Below are positions 24,801 through 34,100 of a DNA stretch of 62,965 bases, in pieces. The notes beneath the pieces were generated by a model that was not told the DNA's origin, ran no database searches, and saw only the letters and a program-made list of their open reading frames with translations. A program made the translations under genes and the position numbers. Each line of letters opens with the position of its first letter. Positions within the stretch are counted from its first letter, which is position 1. This DNA is from a candidate division WOR-3 bacterium (GTDB lineage Bacteria > Hydrothermota > Tepidihabitantia > SM23-42 > JAOAFX01), in contig JBDRVV010000014.1 in assembly GCA_039802005.1 (NCBI GenBank), positions 1,451 to 64,415 on the forward strand, read 5' to 3'.

Positions 24801-26407
24801 CCTGCACCACATGCTCCAGGCGAAGCCATACTCGTTCCAGACATACCTGAAAAGCCCGTGGTTCCAGTTGTAGCGGACGATATACTTACCCCCGGTGTGA
24901 GAATCGTTGGCTTTATCCTGTTGTCATCAGTTGGACCACGGCTTGTCGTTGTGTAATATGTCCGACAGGATGTGCTGTTATATGTTCCACCAACTGACAC
25001 ACAGTTTTTTGCTGCCGCAGGGGAACCCACAGTATTGACGCCACCTGCATTACCATTGGAGAAAAACAACAAGAAGTCTTTATGCGACCACATAAACTGG
25101 TCAACATTGAGACACATACTTGTATATGCACCGCCTGCGTCTGCCCCCCAGGAGTTCGTACTCAAATAAGCCCTGATACCATGGCTCGCATAATACTTGT
25201 TATAAGGTCTTATGTAAAGGTCGTTTAGGTCACCAAATGTGTAAATGGAACTGCTCGTATTATCGCCGCAGTCATTGTGGTATAACCGAGCCATTTTCGC
25301 AATACCATCCCGATAATCAGTTCCCAATGTAGTATCATTGCCCGCAGTCGTGCACCCGGTATGGGTTCCATGGTATGAAGCACCCGAGCCATCACCAAAT
25401 ACTATCTGGGCAGGTGCGCCCGAATCATAGGCAACGATCTTATTATGGGTTGGATATACACCCCAGGTCGTGATCTGGGCACTACCAGCACGATGCATAT
25501 AGTGCTGTGTATTAATCCCAGAGTCACAGTGGTTTATTATTTCACCCTGACCATAAATACCCATTGCCCACATACGACGATAGGTATTGTCATTTCCACC
25601 CGGCGCTGTTGCAAGATATCCGCACTGGACGACCCACTGATATTGCTGGTTGTGCATTACCGGCTGGATATAAGGTTCAATCCAGTAAACCTCTTTTATG
25701 TTTGCAAGCCTGTTGATATCAGTCTTATTAATCACACACCAGACCATTTTATTAATGCCATTATCAGAAGTCACAACCTCATTATTTTTTGCGATTGCCT
25801 TTATCTGTTCCACAGTAGAATTCATATCTGCATCATTGAATAAGAGTATCGTAACCTTATGCTCAGTACCAACCCGGTCAAAAAGAGTTGAGAGCTTATA
25901 TGCAGGTTGGTAGATACCCATCCAGTTCACAGCGGGATTTGCAAGTATTGCATTCTGTGGTGTTTTGCCTTTTATTGAAACGACAAAGCCGTAATTTGGA
26001 ATATAAAAATGAATCTTTGCACCCTGTGACTCAAGCCAATCTTTTTCTGGACCATAGATCGGCCCTGAAAATTGAACAATGTAGTATCCAGTTTCATCAT
26101 CCCGATACTGCGTCTTCAAATCAACTGGTAAATCAGGCTCACCATTCTTGCCAAGGGTTTTTGTATCAAAAGAAATTCCGTTTGAAAAGGCAATCTTTGT
26201 TGCATCACCATAAGCAACAGGAATAAATTGGGAGCTTACCTTACTGGAGAATGTTGGGATTATGTCTGAACGCTGGACATCCCCTTCCACACTCTCCTTT
26301 TGCAATTCTATTTTTGCCGTTTGGACGGGCATTTGCACCTGAGTTACCGATTTGGTTGCACCCAGGGCAAATATTGCAATAATCATCAATAGCATTATTT
26401 TTTTCAT
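21824..26407 (-). CDS. Secreted subtilisin-like (S8) serine peptidase, multidomain, sorting domain
   Basis: Exported subtilase of 1527 aa. A signal peptide (KKIMLLMIIAIFALGA) is followed by a ~240-aa prodomain that is paralogous to the one in the S8 gene ending at 31179 (NWMGIYQPAYKLSTLF). The catalytic triad is complete: Asp295 (NHCDSGINTQH), His346 (YHGTHTGCT), Ser526 (SGTSMASPGA). A P-domain/PPC-like sandwich (~600-720), an FN3-like domain (~850-940), a ThuA-like Rossmann segment (~945-1180; IDVLVVLLNNNLQG) and further Ig-like domains follow. The sorting domain (MPNPTKGMVRINYAIP) lacks repeat insertions. The ATG at 26407 is preferred to GTG 26413 because GGAG sits 5 nt before it and overlaps the GTG. 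A putative 23-aa leader ORF ends 2 nt upstream. Confidence 0.9.
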   Translation of the reverse strand: MKKIMLLMIIAIFALGATKSVTQVQMPVQTAKIELQKESVEGDVQRSDIIPTFSSKVSSQFIPVAYGDATKIAFSNGISFDTKTLGKNGEPDLPVDLKTQYRDDETGYYIVQFSGPIYGPEKDWLESQGAKIHFYIPNYGFVVSIKGKTPQNAILANPAVNWMGIYQPAYKLSTLFDRVGTEHKVTILLFNDADMNSTVEQIKAIAKNNEVVTSDNGINKMVWCVINKTDINRLANIKEVYWIEPYIQPVMHNQQYQWVVQCGYLATAPGGNDNTYRRMWAMGIYGQGEIINHCDSGINTQHYMHRAGSAQITTWGVYPTHNKIVAYDSGAPAQIVFGDGSGASYHGTHTGCTTAGNDTTLGTDYRDGIAKMARLYHNDCGDNTSSSIYTFGDLNDLYIRPYNKYYASHGIRAYLSTNSWGADAGGAYTSMCLNVDQFMWSHKDFLLFFSNGNAGGVNTVGSPAAAKNCVSVGGTYNSTSCRTYYTTTSRGPTDDNRIKPTILTPGVSISSATTGTTGFSGMSGTSMASPGACGAGALVRQYLREGWYPTGKKVAGNAWSYISAAMIKAILINCADPNITGYTVPDNNVGWGRVDLDSTLYFAGDTRKTLLLDDTIGVLTGERKDYRFNVPSGATNLKITVVWTDYPGNPAANKQIVNDLDLYVQIGSTYYRGNQYSGGYSVANPAGRDSLNVEECARIDSPTAGDWLVRIEGRNVPYGPQPYALVITYSAATVAGVVSTDKPAYRANDFIIDTVRVRVEDPNYGAVGIRDTVRVVLTGKYIETQPETLKCVELAESAYVFKGEMPLLFRGAVHGDGRLSVCQGDTIYVSYTDNNPSYISTTWAAVDAWYFTISNVHCENIDATSVDVCWTTNEGANSKIYYGTNPSNLNLVAQVDTPYCMPHRVKLTGLTPNTIYYYDVESKDFRGNAVRDNNGGAHYTFKTKAQAGIDVLVVLLNNNLQGTEFAHPDFMKNALNAGGWTYNWWSTKDQGQYRRDNLKWFKAVYFQVGQENYPVWTVAQKETIKTYHNGGARFAMTGHDIGWDTWQYSRVDTLFAKDYLHFRYIGDITATSWTSLRGIAGDPISGNYTGGVVYQPFRQGAAGDSIRLSGTGASGTGTYVWHGNVANDSCGIKWESTNNMGTPGDGVWGGQRTRVVTNCFEITQIDTTNPNSTTRTDILNNMFIWLIGHDHPDVTISSPVGGQTYTSSPISIAWTATAYGGAQIDTTWIEYSPDGGSTWYLITSGTNLTSPYSWNISALQNGTKYRVRVTVNDKNVYPSMKGFAETGNFRINIAGNDDLGPKVIPNSIVVANNPKFVTATDTLLTFTAVVSDSETGLSTIGAASYIVKSPSGNSSGEVPMQVVDGAWDEIVEDVIGSIRLLYTPGVDRVCSLFVRGRDNATFRAQNWGAWYYRTFTLINGDIRPNVGIEEANLSPLIYNLSNPMPNPTKGMVRINYAIPKAGRVTLKIYNCLGQVVRTLVDVEKEPGFYSIIWDGKDDAGRKLSAGIYFYQMSSDNFVDTKKTVLLK

Positions 26408-26409
26408 CT

Positions 26410-26481
26410 TCACTCCTTTCTATAGTTATTCAAAAGTTGACCATATGTCTTGTTTTTTTCCCTATCATCACCTCCTTTCAT
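26410..26481 (-). CDS. Putative 23-aa leader ORF before the S8 peptidase
   Basis: ATG at 26481, TGA at 26412-26410; product begins MKGGDDREKNK and ends NNYRKE. The ATG lies about 3 nt from the predicted transcript start, so it would be read without a leader. The stop overlaps the Shine-Dalgarno region of the main gene and leaves 2 nt to its ATG, a layout that permits translational coupling. Codons 2-6 contain the 13-nt GAAAGGAGGTGAT, a full match to the canonical complement of the 16S 3' end. It may be only a structured 5' UTR; nothing in the peptide is recognisable. Confidence 0.3.
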   Translation of the reverse strand: MKGGDDREKNKTYGQLLNNYRKE

Positions 26482-26490
26482 ATATAGAAT

Positions 26491-26518
26491 ATTATATTTA
26501 AATTCAAATTGATGTCAA
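26491..26518 (-). promoter_or_regulatory. Promoter of the S8 peptidase gene
   Basis: Minus strand TTGACA (26518-26513), 16-nt spacer, TATAAT (26496-26491). Predicted start ~26484, giving a 77-nt leader. Confidence 0.85.
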
Positions 26519-26543
26519 ATATCAAATTACTATGCAATTTCAT

Positions 26544-29500
26544 TTATTTCAAAAGAACTGTCTTTCTCACTTCTTTGAAGTCCGATGCTTCAAGTTTAAC
26601 AAAATAAACACCGGCAGGCAATCTACGACCTAAATCATCACAACCATCCCAGATGATACCTGATGCATGATTCAGGATACAGAATTCAGGATTAAAAGAT
26701 TTAACCACCCGACCCGTTACATCATAAACCATTAACGAAATTTCGGATTTCGGATTGCGAATTGCGGAATTGTTGGGGATTCGGGATTTGGAATTTGTTT
26801 GGAATTCGGTATTTGGAATTTGGAATTTAATCACAAGGTGATTCCGGAACGGATTTGGCGATATACCGAAGTAAAATCCATTATTATTCTTTTTTGAGAT
26901 TGCATCTTTTACGCCCGCCCAATAATGAGACCTATACCATCCTGAATTGTATGGATCATAGCGGAACTTAGGCCAATCATAAGAACTTCCATTCAAATCA
27001 AATACCCAGAATTTGAAATCATTCGCTCCAACCATCAGTTCAAGTCTTCCATCATTGTCAATATCATAAACTGCTGGCGACTGTTCAATCCTTATTCCAA
27101 AGTGTATAGGAAACCCACTCATGAGTTGAGCCTTGTTATTAAAAGCGTATAAATTCCAATCCGCAGCACCACACAAGATATCCATAACCTCATCTCCATC
27201 TATGTCAGCTGCAATCGGCAATTTGAAATCATGCCCGTATGATGTGGGAAATCTCGGAATCATATTACCCAGCGAATCAAGAACTGATAAGAACAGTGAA
27301 CCCTGATTGCTACCAACAATTATCTCAGGCCTTTCATTTCCAGTAATATCTGCCAAAACTGGATATGCCTCAACATCTCCAAGCGATGGGATATCTTTCT
27401 GCCACAATAAATGACCGCTGGCATCAACAAGGTTAACCATATCCGTAGAATCTGTGTAAAAACATATCTCAAGGTCTGCATCACCACTCACATTTCCCAA
27501 AACCGGTGAATAAACCATCTTCTTTGCTACCGCAATTGGAAAAGGATTTAGATAATTGCCGTAACGATCCCACACAAATAAAGAATCAGAATTTATTCCC
27601 CCGCAGACGACTATCTCAAGATTTCCATCATTATTTAAATCACCGACTGCAGGAGAACCCGCATGCCAGCCATACAAATTTTTTAGCAACCCATCAGGTG
27701 AATATACCCCGGTTCCATCGTGATGGAATGCATATAATTTACCATCTTCAGTTATAACAAAAATTTCAAGGTCTCCATCATCATCAATATCAGCAAGTGC
27801 TGGCGAGCCGAGAATGCCGCCACCTAATGTCTTGGGCCATCCTACCAGAGGCGTCCAGGTTGTATCAACTTTTGTTAAAATATAAAAATTATCCCACCAT
27901 CGTCTTATTCCAAAACAAACTTCTAATGTTCCATTATCATCAACATCACCAACTGCTGGTGAAGACCAGATCTCAGCGCCACAGGTAAAAATTCTTCCAT
28001 AAATGTCACTGTTCACTGGTGTTCCATCACTATGCCACATATATACATCCCCATTTCTTGAACAGACGACAATTTCCAAACCGGGATAAGATGGGTCAAG
28101 GTCCCCGAAATTTGGTGAAGAAAAGAGATAACCGAATACAGTCCTTGGCCAACCCTGGGCAACTATAGGATTAACCCTTGCCTTGATCGTATCTGATGAC
28201 AAGCCCTCGTTCAGTGAAGTATCAACCGCAACAATGTAATAATAATAATCTCTATTTTTTTCAACATTTAGATCTTCAAAATATGCAGCAGGCAATAATG
28301 GATTTTTAATAAACTCAAAATTATTATTGGGAACCGTTGAGCGATATATCCTATACCCCTTCGCATTCATTACCATAGTCCAATTAAGGATTATTGAATT
28401 CTGCGTTCCGTATGACCATAGTGAATCAATCCGTGAGGGAGAGCCAAGTGTGACCTTTTTTTCCTGAACTTTAAGATTTTTAGTATATAAAGAGAATTTA
28501 TAAGAAACATTCCCGGGATATACTTTTAAAACTTTTAAAGTATCATTTGCGGATACGATTTCATTGGGCCTAACATCATCAAATTGCACAATACTATCAA
28601 TGACTGTAATCGTATCTGAAAGGCTCGTAATTTTTGCATAGACTGACTCGGCAATACAATGTCCATTGTTTTCAACAAAAGGCACGATTTTATATACACT
28701 TCCATTTGTAGTGAATTTCTGCGTAAAAAGTGTTAACACAGGAGATTCAACAACAAACTGACAGGTATCATAAATCACTTCTGAATTAAAATTGATATCC
28801 ATATAAAGCAATGGTCCATAACCATCTGGTGTTGCCGGATTAATATCAATTATAAAAGGCGTTAAATTTTCTTTAAATTCTCCTGGTGGAATACCTACAA
28901 AATGAGCAGTATCACATAAAATATCAATAAAACTGTCTGAACTATAGATCTTTAAAAATACTGAATCCGATATCTGATTACCATTGTTTACCATACTTAG
29001 ATACAGTGCAATTCTCTCACCCGGATTCGGAATTCCATTATTGTTGCCCATTGTATCAATCATTCTGAGGTGGTGATAAACAACATACGGTGCATCAGGT
29101 TTAACAAATACTGAATCTATATACGGTATAATATTTTCACTAATTATTGTGTACTTTAGATATCCAGGCGATTTTGTCCTTACCGGTGTTTCTGATATAC
29201 CAACGAATCCAGAATCTTTTAAAAATATTTCATTTTCTTTGTAAAGAATAACTTTAAACTTATCTACGGGTGGGAATATTCTTAACGCGATTGTATCATC
29301 ACCAATCTGAAGTGTATCCTTAATTGCTATAACGGAATCTATGTTATGGGGAACACTTGACCACAATTTGACTGTAGGGTCACCAAGTAGATTCAATGAA
29401 TACTGAAAAACTCTGTGCCAGTTGTCAAACTGAGAATAAGGTATCCATGGAATTTTAGAAAAACCGAGGGCAGAACCCAATGAGGTTGAAAATAGTAATG

Positions 29501-31121
29501 GGAATAATGTTCTGACATAATCAAGATGATTATACGCCGCACTGGAACTCGTCGGACCGATATAGCCAATGCCACCGCCCTGTGGATTCATAACCCAATG
29601 CTCGCCAATACAATCTTCCTGAAAAGGACCTGTATAACAAGAAATGACCACAAGCAGGGGATAAATATTATTTGTTAATGAATCAAAAGAAAAATTCGTC
29701 ACATATTCACGCGGGCTTGTTCGCACTCGCAACATATTCACATCCCCGTGAGAAAGCCAGGTAACTAAATTGTACCCATCGTTCATTCCATCCAAAACCT
29801 TCTGTTTAGGTTCTTCGTTAAAATAATACTTATTGAAATAAATAGGAAGGAGAGGACTTAACTGATTTCTTGCAAGATAATAAGAATCATTCTGAGACCA
29901 GAACATACTCGTAACAAATAACGCCTTTTTGTAATATGGCTCAAGCGAATTTGGGGGATTTACTCGTTCAAATAAATAGGCAACTATCTTATTCAAATAT
30001 GCGTGGACATTTTCAGCATTGTGTGCAGGAATTCTTCCCACAAAAACATCTGGATATAAATCAATTGAATCAGCAACTTCACCGAATCGGTCATCGCCAT
30101 CAAAATTCCAATTTCCATCAAGGTCTGAAAAATAAAGGTCCGTGGTTACATTAGCAGGGTAATTTCCCATCACATACTCTACCCACACCCAGCGTGTGGG
30201 GATTTCTGGAACATCATTCCCTAAAATAACAATACTCACACCCCATTTTTCAACTGCATCTTTTATGAAATTTCTCAGTTTTTCCGCGTCGTCAATTCCC
30301 TGATAATGCTGTTTAATCCAGGACATTGTTTTTATTGCCGTATTCAACCCAAGCAATCTTTTGTAACGGGCAAATTTTTCATAAGCAGAAATCATTGAAT
30401 CGGTGGTGATTATCAGGAGGTCAACTGGAGGTCCTAAAAGTGAAGGTAGTTCAGATGGGATTAAATCCTCTACATTCTCCTCAATATGAAAGTCTGGAGT
30501 ATTAGAAAGTATTGAGGCATTTGATTGTTTTACTACTGAAAAAACAAATTCATCAAAAATTGATTTTGAAAATATTGTCTGACGAATCGGTTTTATACCA
30601 GTTTTTTGATTTCCAGTTTTGATATCCAGTTCTAACTTCTTTAAAACTTCAAGTTTTTTTAATACTGGGTTATATCTAAACGGCGCAATCAATATCTGCC
30701 CAATACTATAACCCCTCAAGTTTCCAGAATGAAAACCAAGTATTAAATTATTCGGATAAAATTCATTTCTGTTATAAATTTCAAAGTCTGGTTTAGTAAA
30801 TTCTATTGGTTCTCCAATGATTGCACTTTTCTGGGCTGGATAAATATAAAATTCTCCAGAAATTTCTGACCATTCTATATTGCTCACATTTACTGCTATT
30901 ATTTTTTCATCTGGAGAAAACAGAAATGTATAAATAAATCCCGGAATTTCTGGTGTACCCGGCTTACCAAAATTTCCCCCATCCTCAAGAAAAATTCTCT
31001 GGTATCCATCAAAATTCGTTATTTCATACTTAAGTTTATCAACAGGAATATTTATATGGAAAGAAAAACAAAAACTCAAAACGAGGCAAATGCTTGCGAA
31101 TAATCTCATTTTACTAAACAT
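26544..31121 (-). CDS. C25-family cysteine peptidase with VCBS/FG-GAP propeller and sorting domain
   Basis: Secreted gingipain-like peptidase of 1525 aa. Signal peptide MFSKMRLFASICLVLSFCFS, then a C25 propeptide-like region (~25-220). The catalytic fold spans ~230-590: DLLIITTDSMISAYEKFARY, VSIVILGNDVPEIPTRW, GDDRFGEVADSIDLYPDVFVGR, His458 in LSHGDVNM and Cys495 in VVISCYTG. Both dyad residues are present, so it looks active. Ig/CARDB-like domains and an FN3-like domain (~950-1045) follow. A beta-propeller of FG-GAP/VCBS repeats (VGDVDDNGTLEVCFG, ADIDDDGDLEIF, GDLNNDGNLEIVV) covers ~1060-1420. The sorting domain carries the longest in-frame repeat (DNA ~26736-26830) and the second loop repeat (~26651-26696). 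AAAGG lies 5 nt before ATG. Confidence 0.9.
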   Translation of the reverse strand: MFSKMRLFASICLVLSFCFSFHINIPVDKLKYEITNFDGYQRIFLEDGGNFGKPGTPEIPGFIYTFLFSPDEKIIAVNVSNIEWSEISGEFYIYPAQKSAIIGEPIEFTKPDFEIYNRNEFYPNNLILGFHSGNLRGYSIGQILIAPFRYNPVLKKLEVLKKLELDIKTGNQKTGIKPIRQTIFSKSIFDEFVFSVVKQSNASILSNTPDFHIEENVEDLIPSELPSLLGPPVDLLIITTDSMISAYEKFARYKRLLGLNTAIKTMSWIKQHYQGIDDAEKLRNFIKDAVEKWGVSIVILGNDVPEIPTRWVWVEYVMGNYPANVTTDLYFSDLDGNWNFDGDDRFGEVADSIDLYPDVFVGRIPAHNAENVHAYLNKIVAYLFERVNPPNSLEPYYKKALFVTSMFWSQNDSYYLARNQLSPLLPIYFNKYYFNEEPKQKVLDGMNDGYNLVTWLSHGDVNMLRVRTSPREYVTNFSFDSLTNNIYPLLVVISCYTGPFQEDCIGEHWVMNPQGGGIGYIGPTSSSAAYNHLDYVRTLFPLLFSTSLGSALGFSKIPWIPYSQFDNWHRVFQYSLNLLGDPTVKLWSSVPHNIDSVIAIKDTLQIGDDTIALRIFPPVDKFKVILYKENEIFLKDSGFVGISETPVRTKSPGYLKYTIISENIIPYIDSVFVKPDAPYVVYHHLRMIDTMGNNNGIPNPGERIALYLSMVNNGNQISDSVFLKIYSSDSFIDILCDTAHFVGIPPGEFKENLTPFIIDINPATPDGYGPLLYMDINFNSEVIYDTCQFVVESPVLTLFTQKFTTNGSVYKIVPFVENNGHCIAESVYAKITSLSDTITVIDSIVQFDDVRPNEIVSANDTLKVLKVYPGNVSYKFSLYTKNLKVQEKKVTLGSPSRIDSLWSYGTQNSIILNWTMVMNAKGYRIYRSTVPNNNFEFIKNPLLPAAYFEDLNVEKNRDYYYYIVAVDTSLNEGLSSDTIKARVNPIVAQGWPRTVFGYLFSSPNFGDLDPSYPGLEIVVCSRNGDVYMWHSDGTPVNSDIYGRIFTCGAEIWSSPAVGDVDDNGTLEVCFGIRRWWDNFYILTKVDTTWTPLVGWPKTLGGGILGSPALADIDDDGDLEIFVITEDGKLYAFHHDGTGVYSPDGLLKNLYGWHAGSPAVGDLNNDGNLEIVVCGGINSDSLFVWDRYGNYLNPFPIAVAKKMVYSPVLGNVSGDADLEICFYTDSTDMVNLVDASGHLLWQKDIPSLGDVEAYPVLADITGNERPEIIVGSNQGSLFLSVLDSLGNMIPRFPTSYGHDFKLPIAADIDGDEVMDILCGAADWNLYAFNNKAQLMSGFPIHFGIRIEQSPAVYDIDNDGRLELMVGANDFKFWVFDLNGSSYDWPKFRYDPYNSGWYRSHYWAGVKDAISKKNNNGFYFGISPNPFRNHLVIKFQIPNTEFQTNSKSRIPNNSAIRNPKSEISLMVYDVTGRVVKSFNPEFCILNHASGIIWDGCDDLGRRLPAGVYFVKLEASDFKEVRKTVLLK

Positions 31122-31140
31122 ATTTGCCTTTACTTCTCAA

Positions 31141-31172
31141 AAGGGGCTCTGGCTTAAAAGCCAGAGCCCCTT
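31141..31172 (-). terminator. Intrinsic terminator after the second S8 gene
   Basis: A perfect 15-bp stem (AAGGGGCTCTGGCTT at 31141-31155 with its complement at 31158-31172) and a 2-nt formal loop, followed on the minus strand by TTTTGAG. It ends the S8 transcript 6 nt after the stop codon. Confidence 0.88.
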
Positions 31173-31178
31173 AATCAA

Positions 31179-34100
31179 TTATTTAGTCAAAACGAGTTTG
31201 CGCACGACTGAACCGTGGTCGGTTTCAAGATAGCAGAGATAGACACCACTGGCACATTCTTTATTGTCATCAGCAAGACCATTCCAGATAACCGTTTTAG
31301 GTCCTGGTTCAACCTCACCATTTGCAAATGTCTTTACGAGTCTTCCCGAAATATCATAGACCGCAAGCTTTACCCGCATCTTAACCGGAACCGAATAAGT
31401 AAATTTCACATTCTTGCTAAATGGGGTTGGCATTCCAGGAGAAAGGCTTATGTGCTCTATAGGAGATGGAGTTAGATTTTCATCAACTCCCACACCAGGA
31501 ATACCGCGGAAACCGAGGATTTTTACTATCGCCCTATTTGGATTCTGGGCAATCGTCAACCAGTAGTTTCCATCTCTCGGGTCATATTCAACACCACGGA
31601 CATTCCAGCCCGGTAGGGTCACTGAGTTTAAAACTGCACCATCACTTCTACGCAGTTCATATAGTGCAATCTTAAGTAATACCGGGGTTGCATCACTACT
31701 GAAATGTGTGTATACAAGTAACAGCGTTGTATCGGGGCCATAAGGCTCAATCGCCAATCCCCGCGGTCCATAGTTATCGCCGATTGTCAGATTGACTGAA
31801 GAAACATTTCCACCCAGGGTATCGCAACGATAAATTATTGGTGTCGCACCAGCCGATGTTCTGCGGTCTGCCGCATATAACCACCTTCGTGTAGGCATCC
31901 AGGCAAGTCCGGTTGGATAATCATTTGCTGGATTGGCAAATTGTCTCAAAACCGTGCCACTTGTGTTGATTTTATAGATTATCTTACTCGGCGCGGTAGG
32001 ATTGGGGTCTGCCGCAACCCAGAATGTGTTGTCGTAAGCACAGTACTTAATATCGGTTGGACAGGAATCGGGTGACGGGATATAACCAAGATAGGTAACA
32101 TTGCTATCCGAACTGTACATCACAATACCGGTTGTTCTACGATAGAAATTGGTGACATAAATCCGGTCATTCTGTGGATTGTAACCCAAGCCATAAAGGA
32201 AGTGTGTATCTCCCGGTGCAACCTGGACTGTCTTTGGACCCCATATAATATGGACTTCATTCACACCAATCTCAACGCTGAATCCGATATCCTGTACATA
32301 TCCACCGTCACCAGTGAGATGGAGAATCATATCAACGAATGTCCCGGCAGGCGTTGTAGACGAAATAGAAAATCTGAAAGGTGAACTGCCATTATTACCT
32401 GTTCCACCAACTGCGATATTCCCAAAATTGCCGACAGAATCAAGCAATGTGATATATGGGCTTGACTCTCTTAATACACCGACGCAGTTGCTCACCGCAA
32501 CACCGGAAAGATTTTTTAGTGTATCAGTCAGATAGACTGTTTCACCTGCATCGCAACGACCATTGAAATTCCCATTTGGTGGCGGGTCATAAAACCGCTG
32601 TCCAGAAATGTGCAAAACTGGATTTGCGGTAGGACCGAGCCCACCTGAGACAACAAGGGCATAAGGCTGATTTGTCCCTTGTGGAACATTTGTTCCTGTT
32701 ACCCTTATCACCCAGTTACCCAGCTCTGGTACATTCCGGCGCACATTTTCTTCAACATTGCGATTATCAGCAGAGCCACCCGGGACTGATTGACCACCGC
32801 TATACACATTACCCAGATATACGGTGGCACTCGGGCTTGTAACCTGCAGGTCAAGGTTGTTAATAAGTGTTACTGTTGCACCAGCCGCGGCCGGATAGTC
32901 GGTCCAGACAAGGGTTATCTTTAATGGTTCGGACTGGTCATTTACTGTAATTGTAAATTCATCATACTGCCCGGTTGAAACACTATCATAAGTGACCCAT
33001 AGTTTACGAACATCACCACTAAAATACAAAGCATCATCAAGGCATACCCTGCCCCAACCAGTATTGTTATCAGGGATTGTTGAACCAATAATTGATGGGT
33101 GTGCACCATTAACGATAATAGCCTTGACCAATGATGCGGGGATAAAACTCCACTGGTTTGCGGGATTTGAATCACCACTTGGATAAAATCCCTTTGCAAA
33201 ATATTGTCTGACAAGTGCTGCATTACCTGCGGCACAGGGCGTTGCCATACTCGTACCAGCCATGCCGAGATAGGAGTTATTATTTGGACCAACTGATGAG
33301 TATAAGAAATAACCAGGTGCAGTTACGGTTGGTTTGATTCTATTGTCTGATGTTGGGCCACGACTTGAAAAATCTGCCATCATTGTGGCTGAAGTGCTGT
33401 TCATTGTTGCGCCGAGTGTAAGGATATTCTTTGATGTCCCCGGTGGATATACAGTTCCAGCACCCGGTCCACTATTACCTGCTGCATAAACAATCAAAAA
33501 ATCACGATTATTCCACATAAACTGGTCGGTATTGACACAATAAGATGAATAAGAACCCGCACCACTCGTTGAACCCCAGGAATTAGAAGAAATTCGTGCT
33601 GCACCACCTGCATTTCCATTATAAGCGGGTTGATACATATTGGCAAGGTTTGAAGGAACTGAAAGGGTACCACTTGATGTGCCGATATCAATAAAGAAAT
33701 TCTTTGCCTTTAATGGCATACCATCATTCGGGTTTGTTCCACCAACATAAGAATCGTCACCGCAGATTGTTCCTGCAGTATGGGTTCCATGCCAGGAACC
33801 ACTCGCATTATCACCAAATGAAGCAGATGAACCTGTAGGTAAAATGTATGCAATGATTTTTCTATGGGTCGGATAGTTACCAAAGGTAGAAATATTGACT
33901 GCTGGGTCCCTGAACATATCATGGGTCGTCAATATTCCAGTATCGCAGGTGCTAACAACCTGTCCCTGCCCCTGAAGATTCTTACGCCATATCTTCCTGT
34001 CCACCTGTTTCCAGGTCTGGGTAACCCATTGACCTGATTGATTATAGGCAACCGGATGGAGATATGGTTCTATATGCATTACCTCGTTCATCCGCGCAAT

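Noticed and set aside
25445-25843. Plus-strand ORF of 132 aa
   Set aside because: Antisense shadow of the S8 catalytic domain with no recognisable feature.
26408-26413. GTG start for the S8 peptidase at 26413
   Set aside because: The GTG overlaps the last G of GGAG; the ATG at 26407 has correct spacing.
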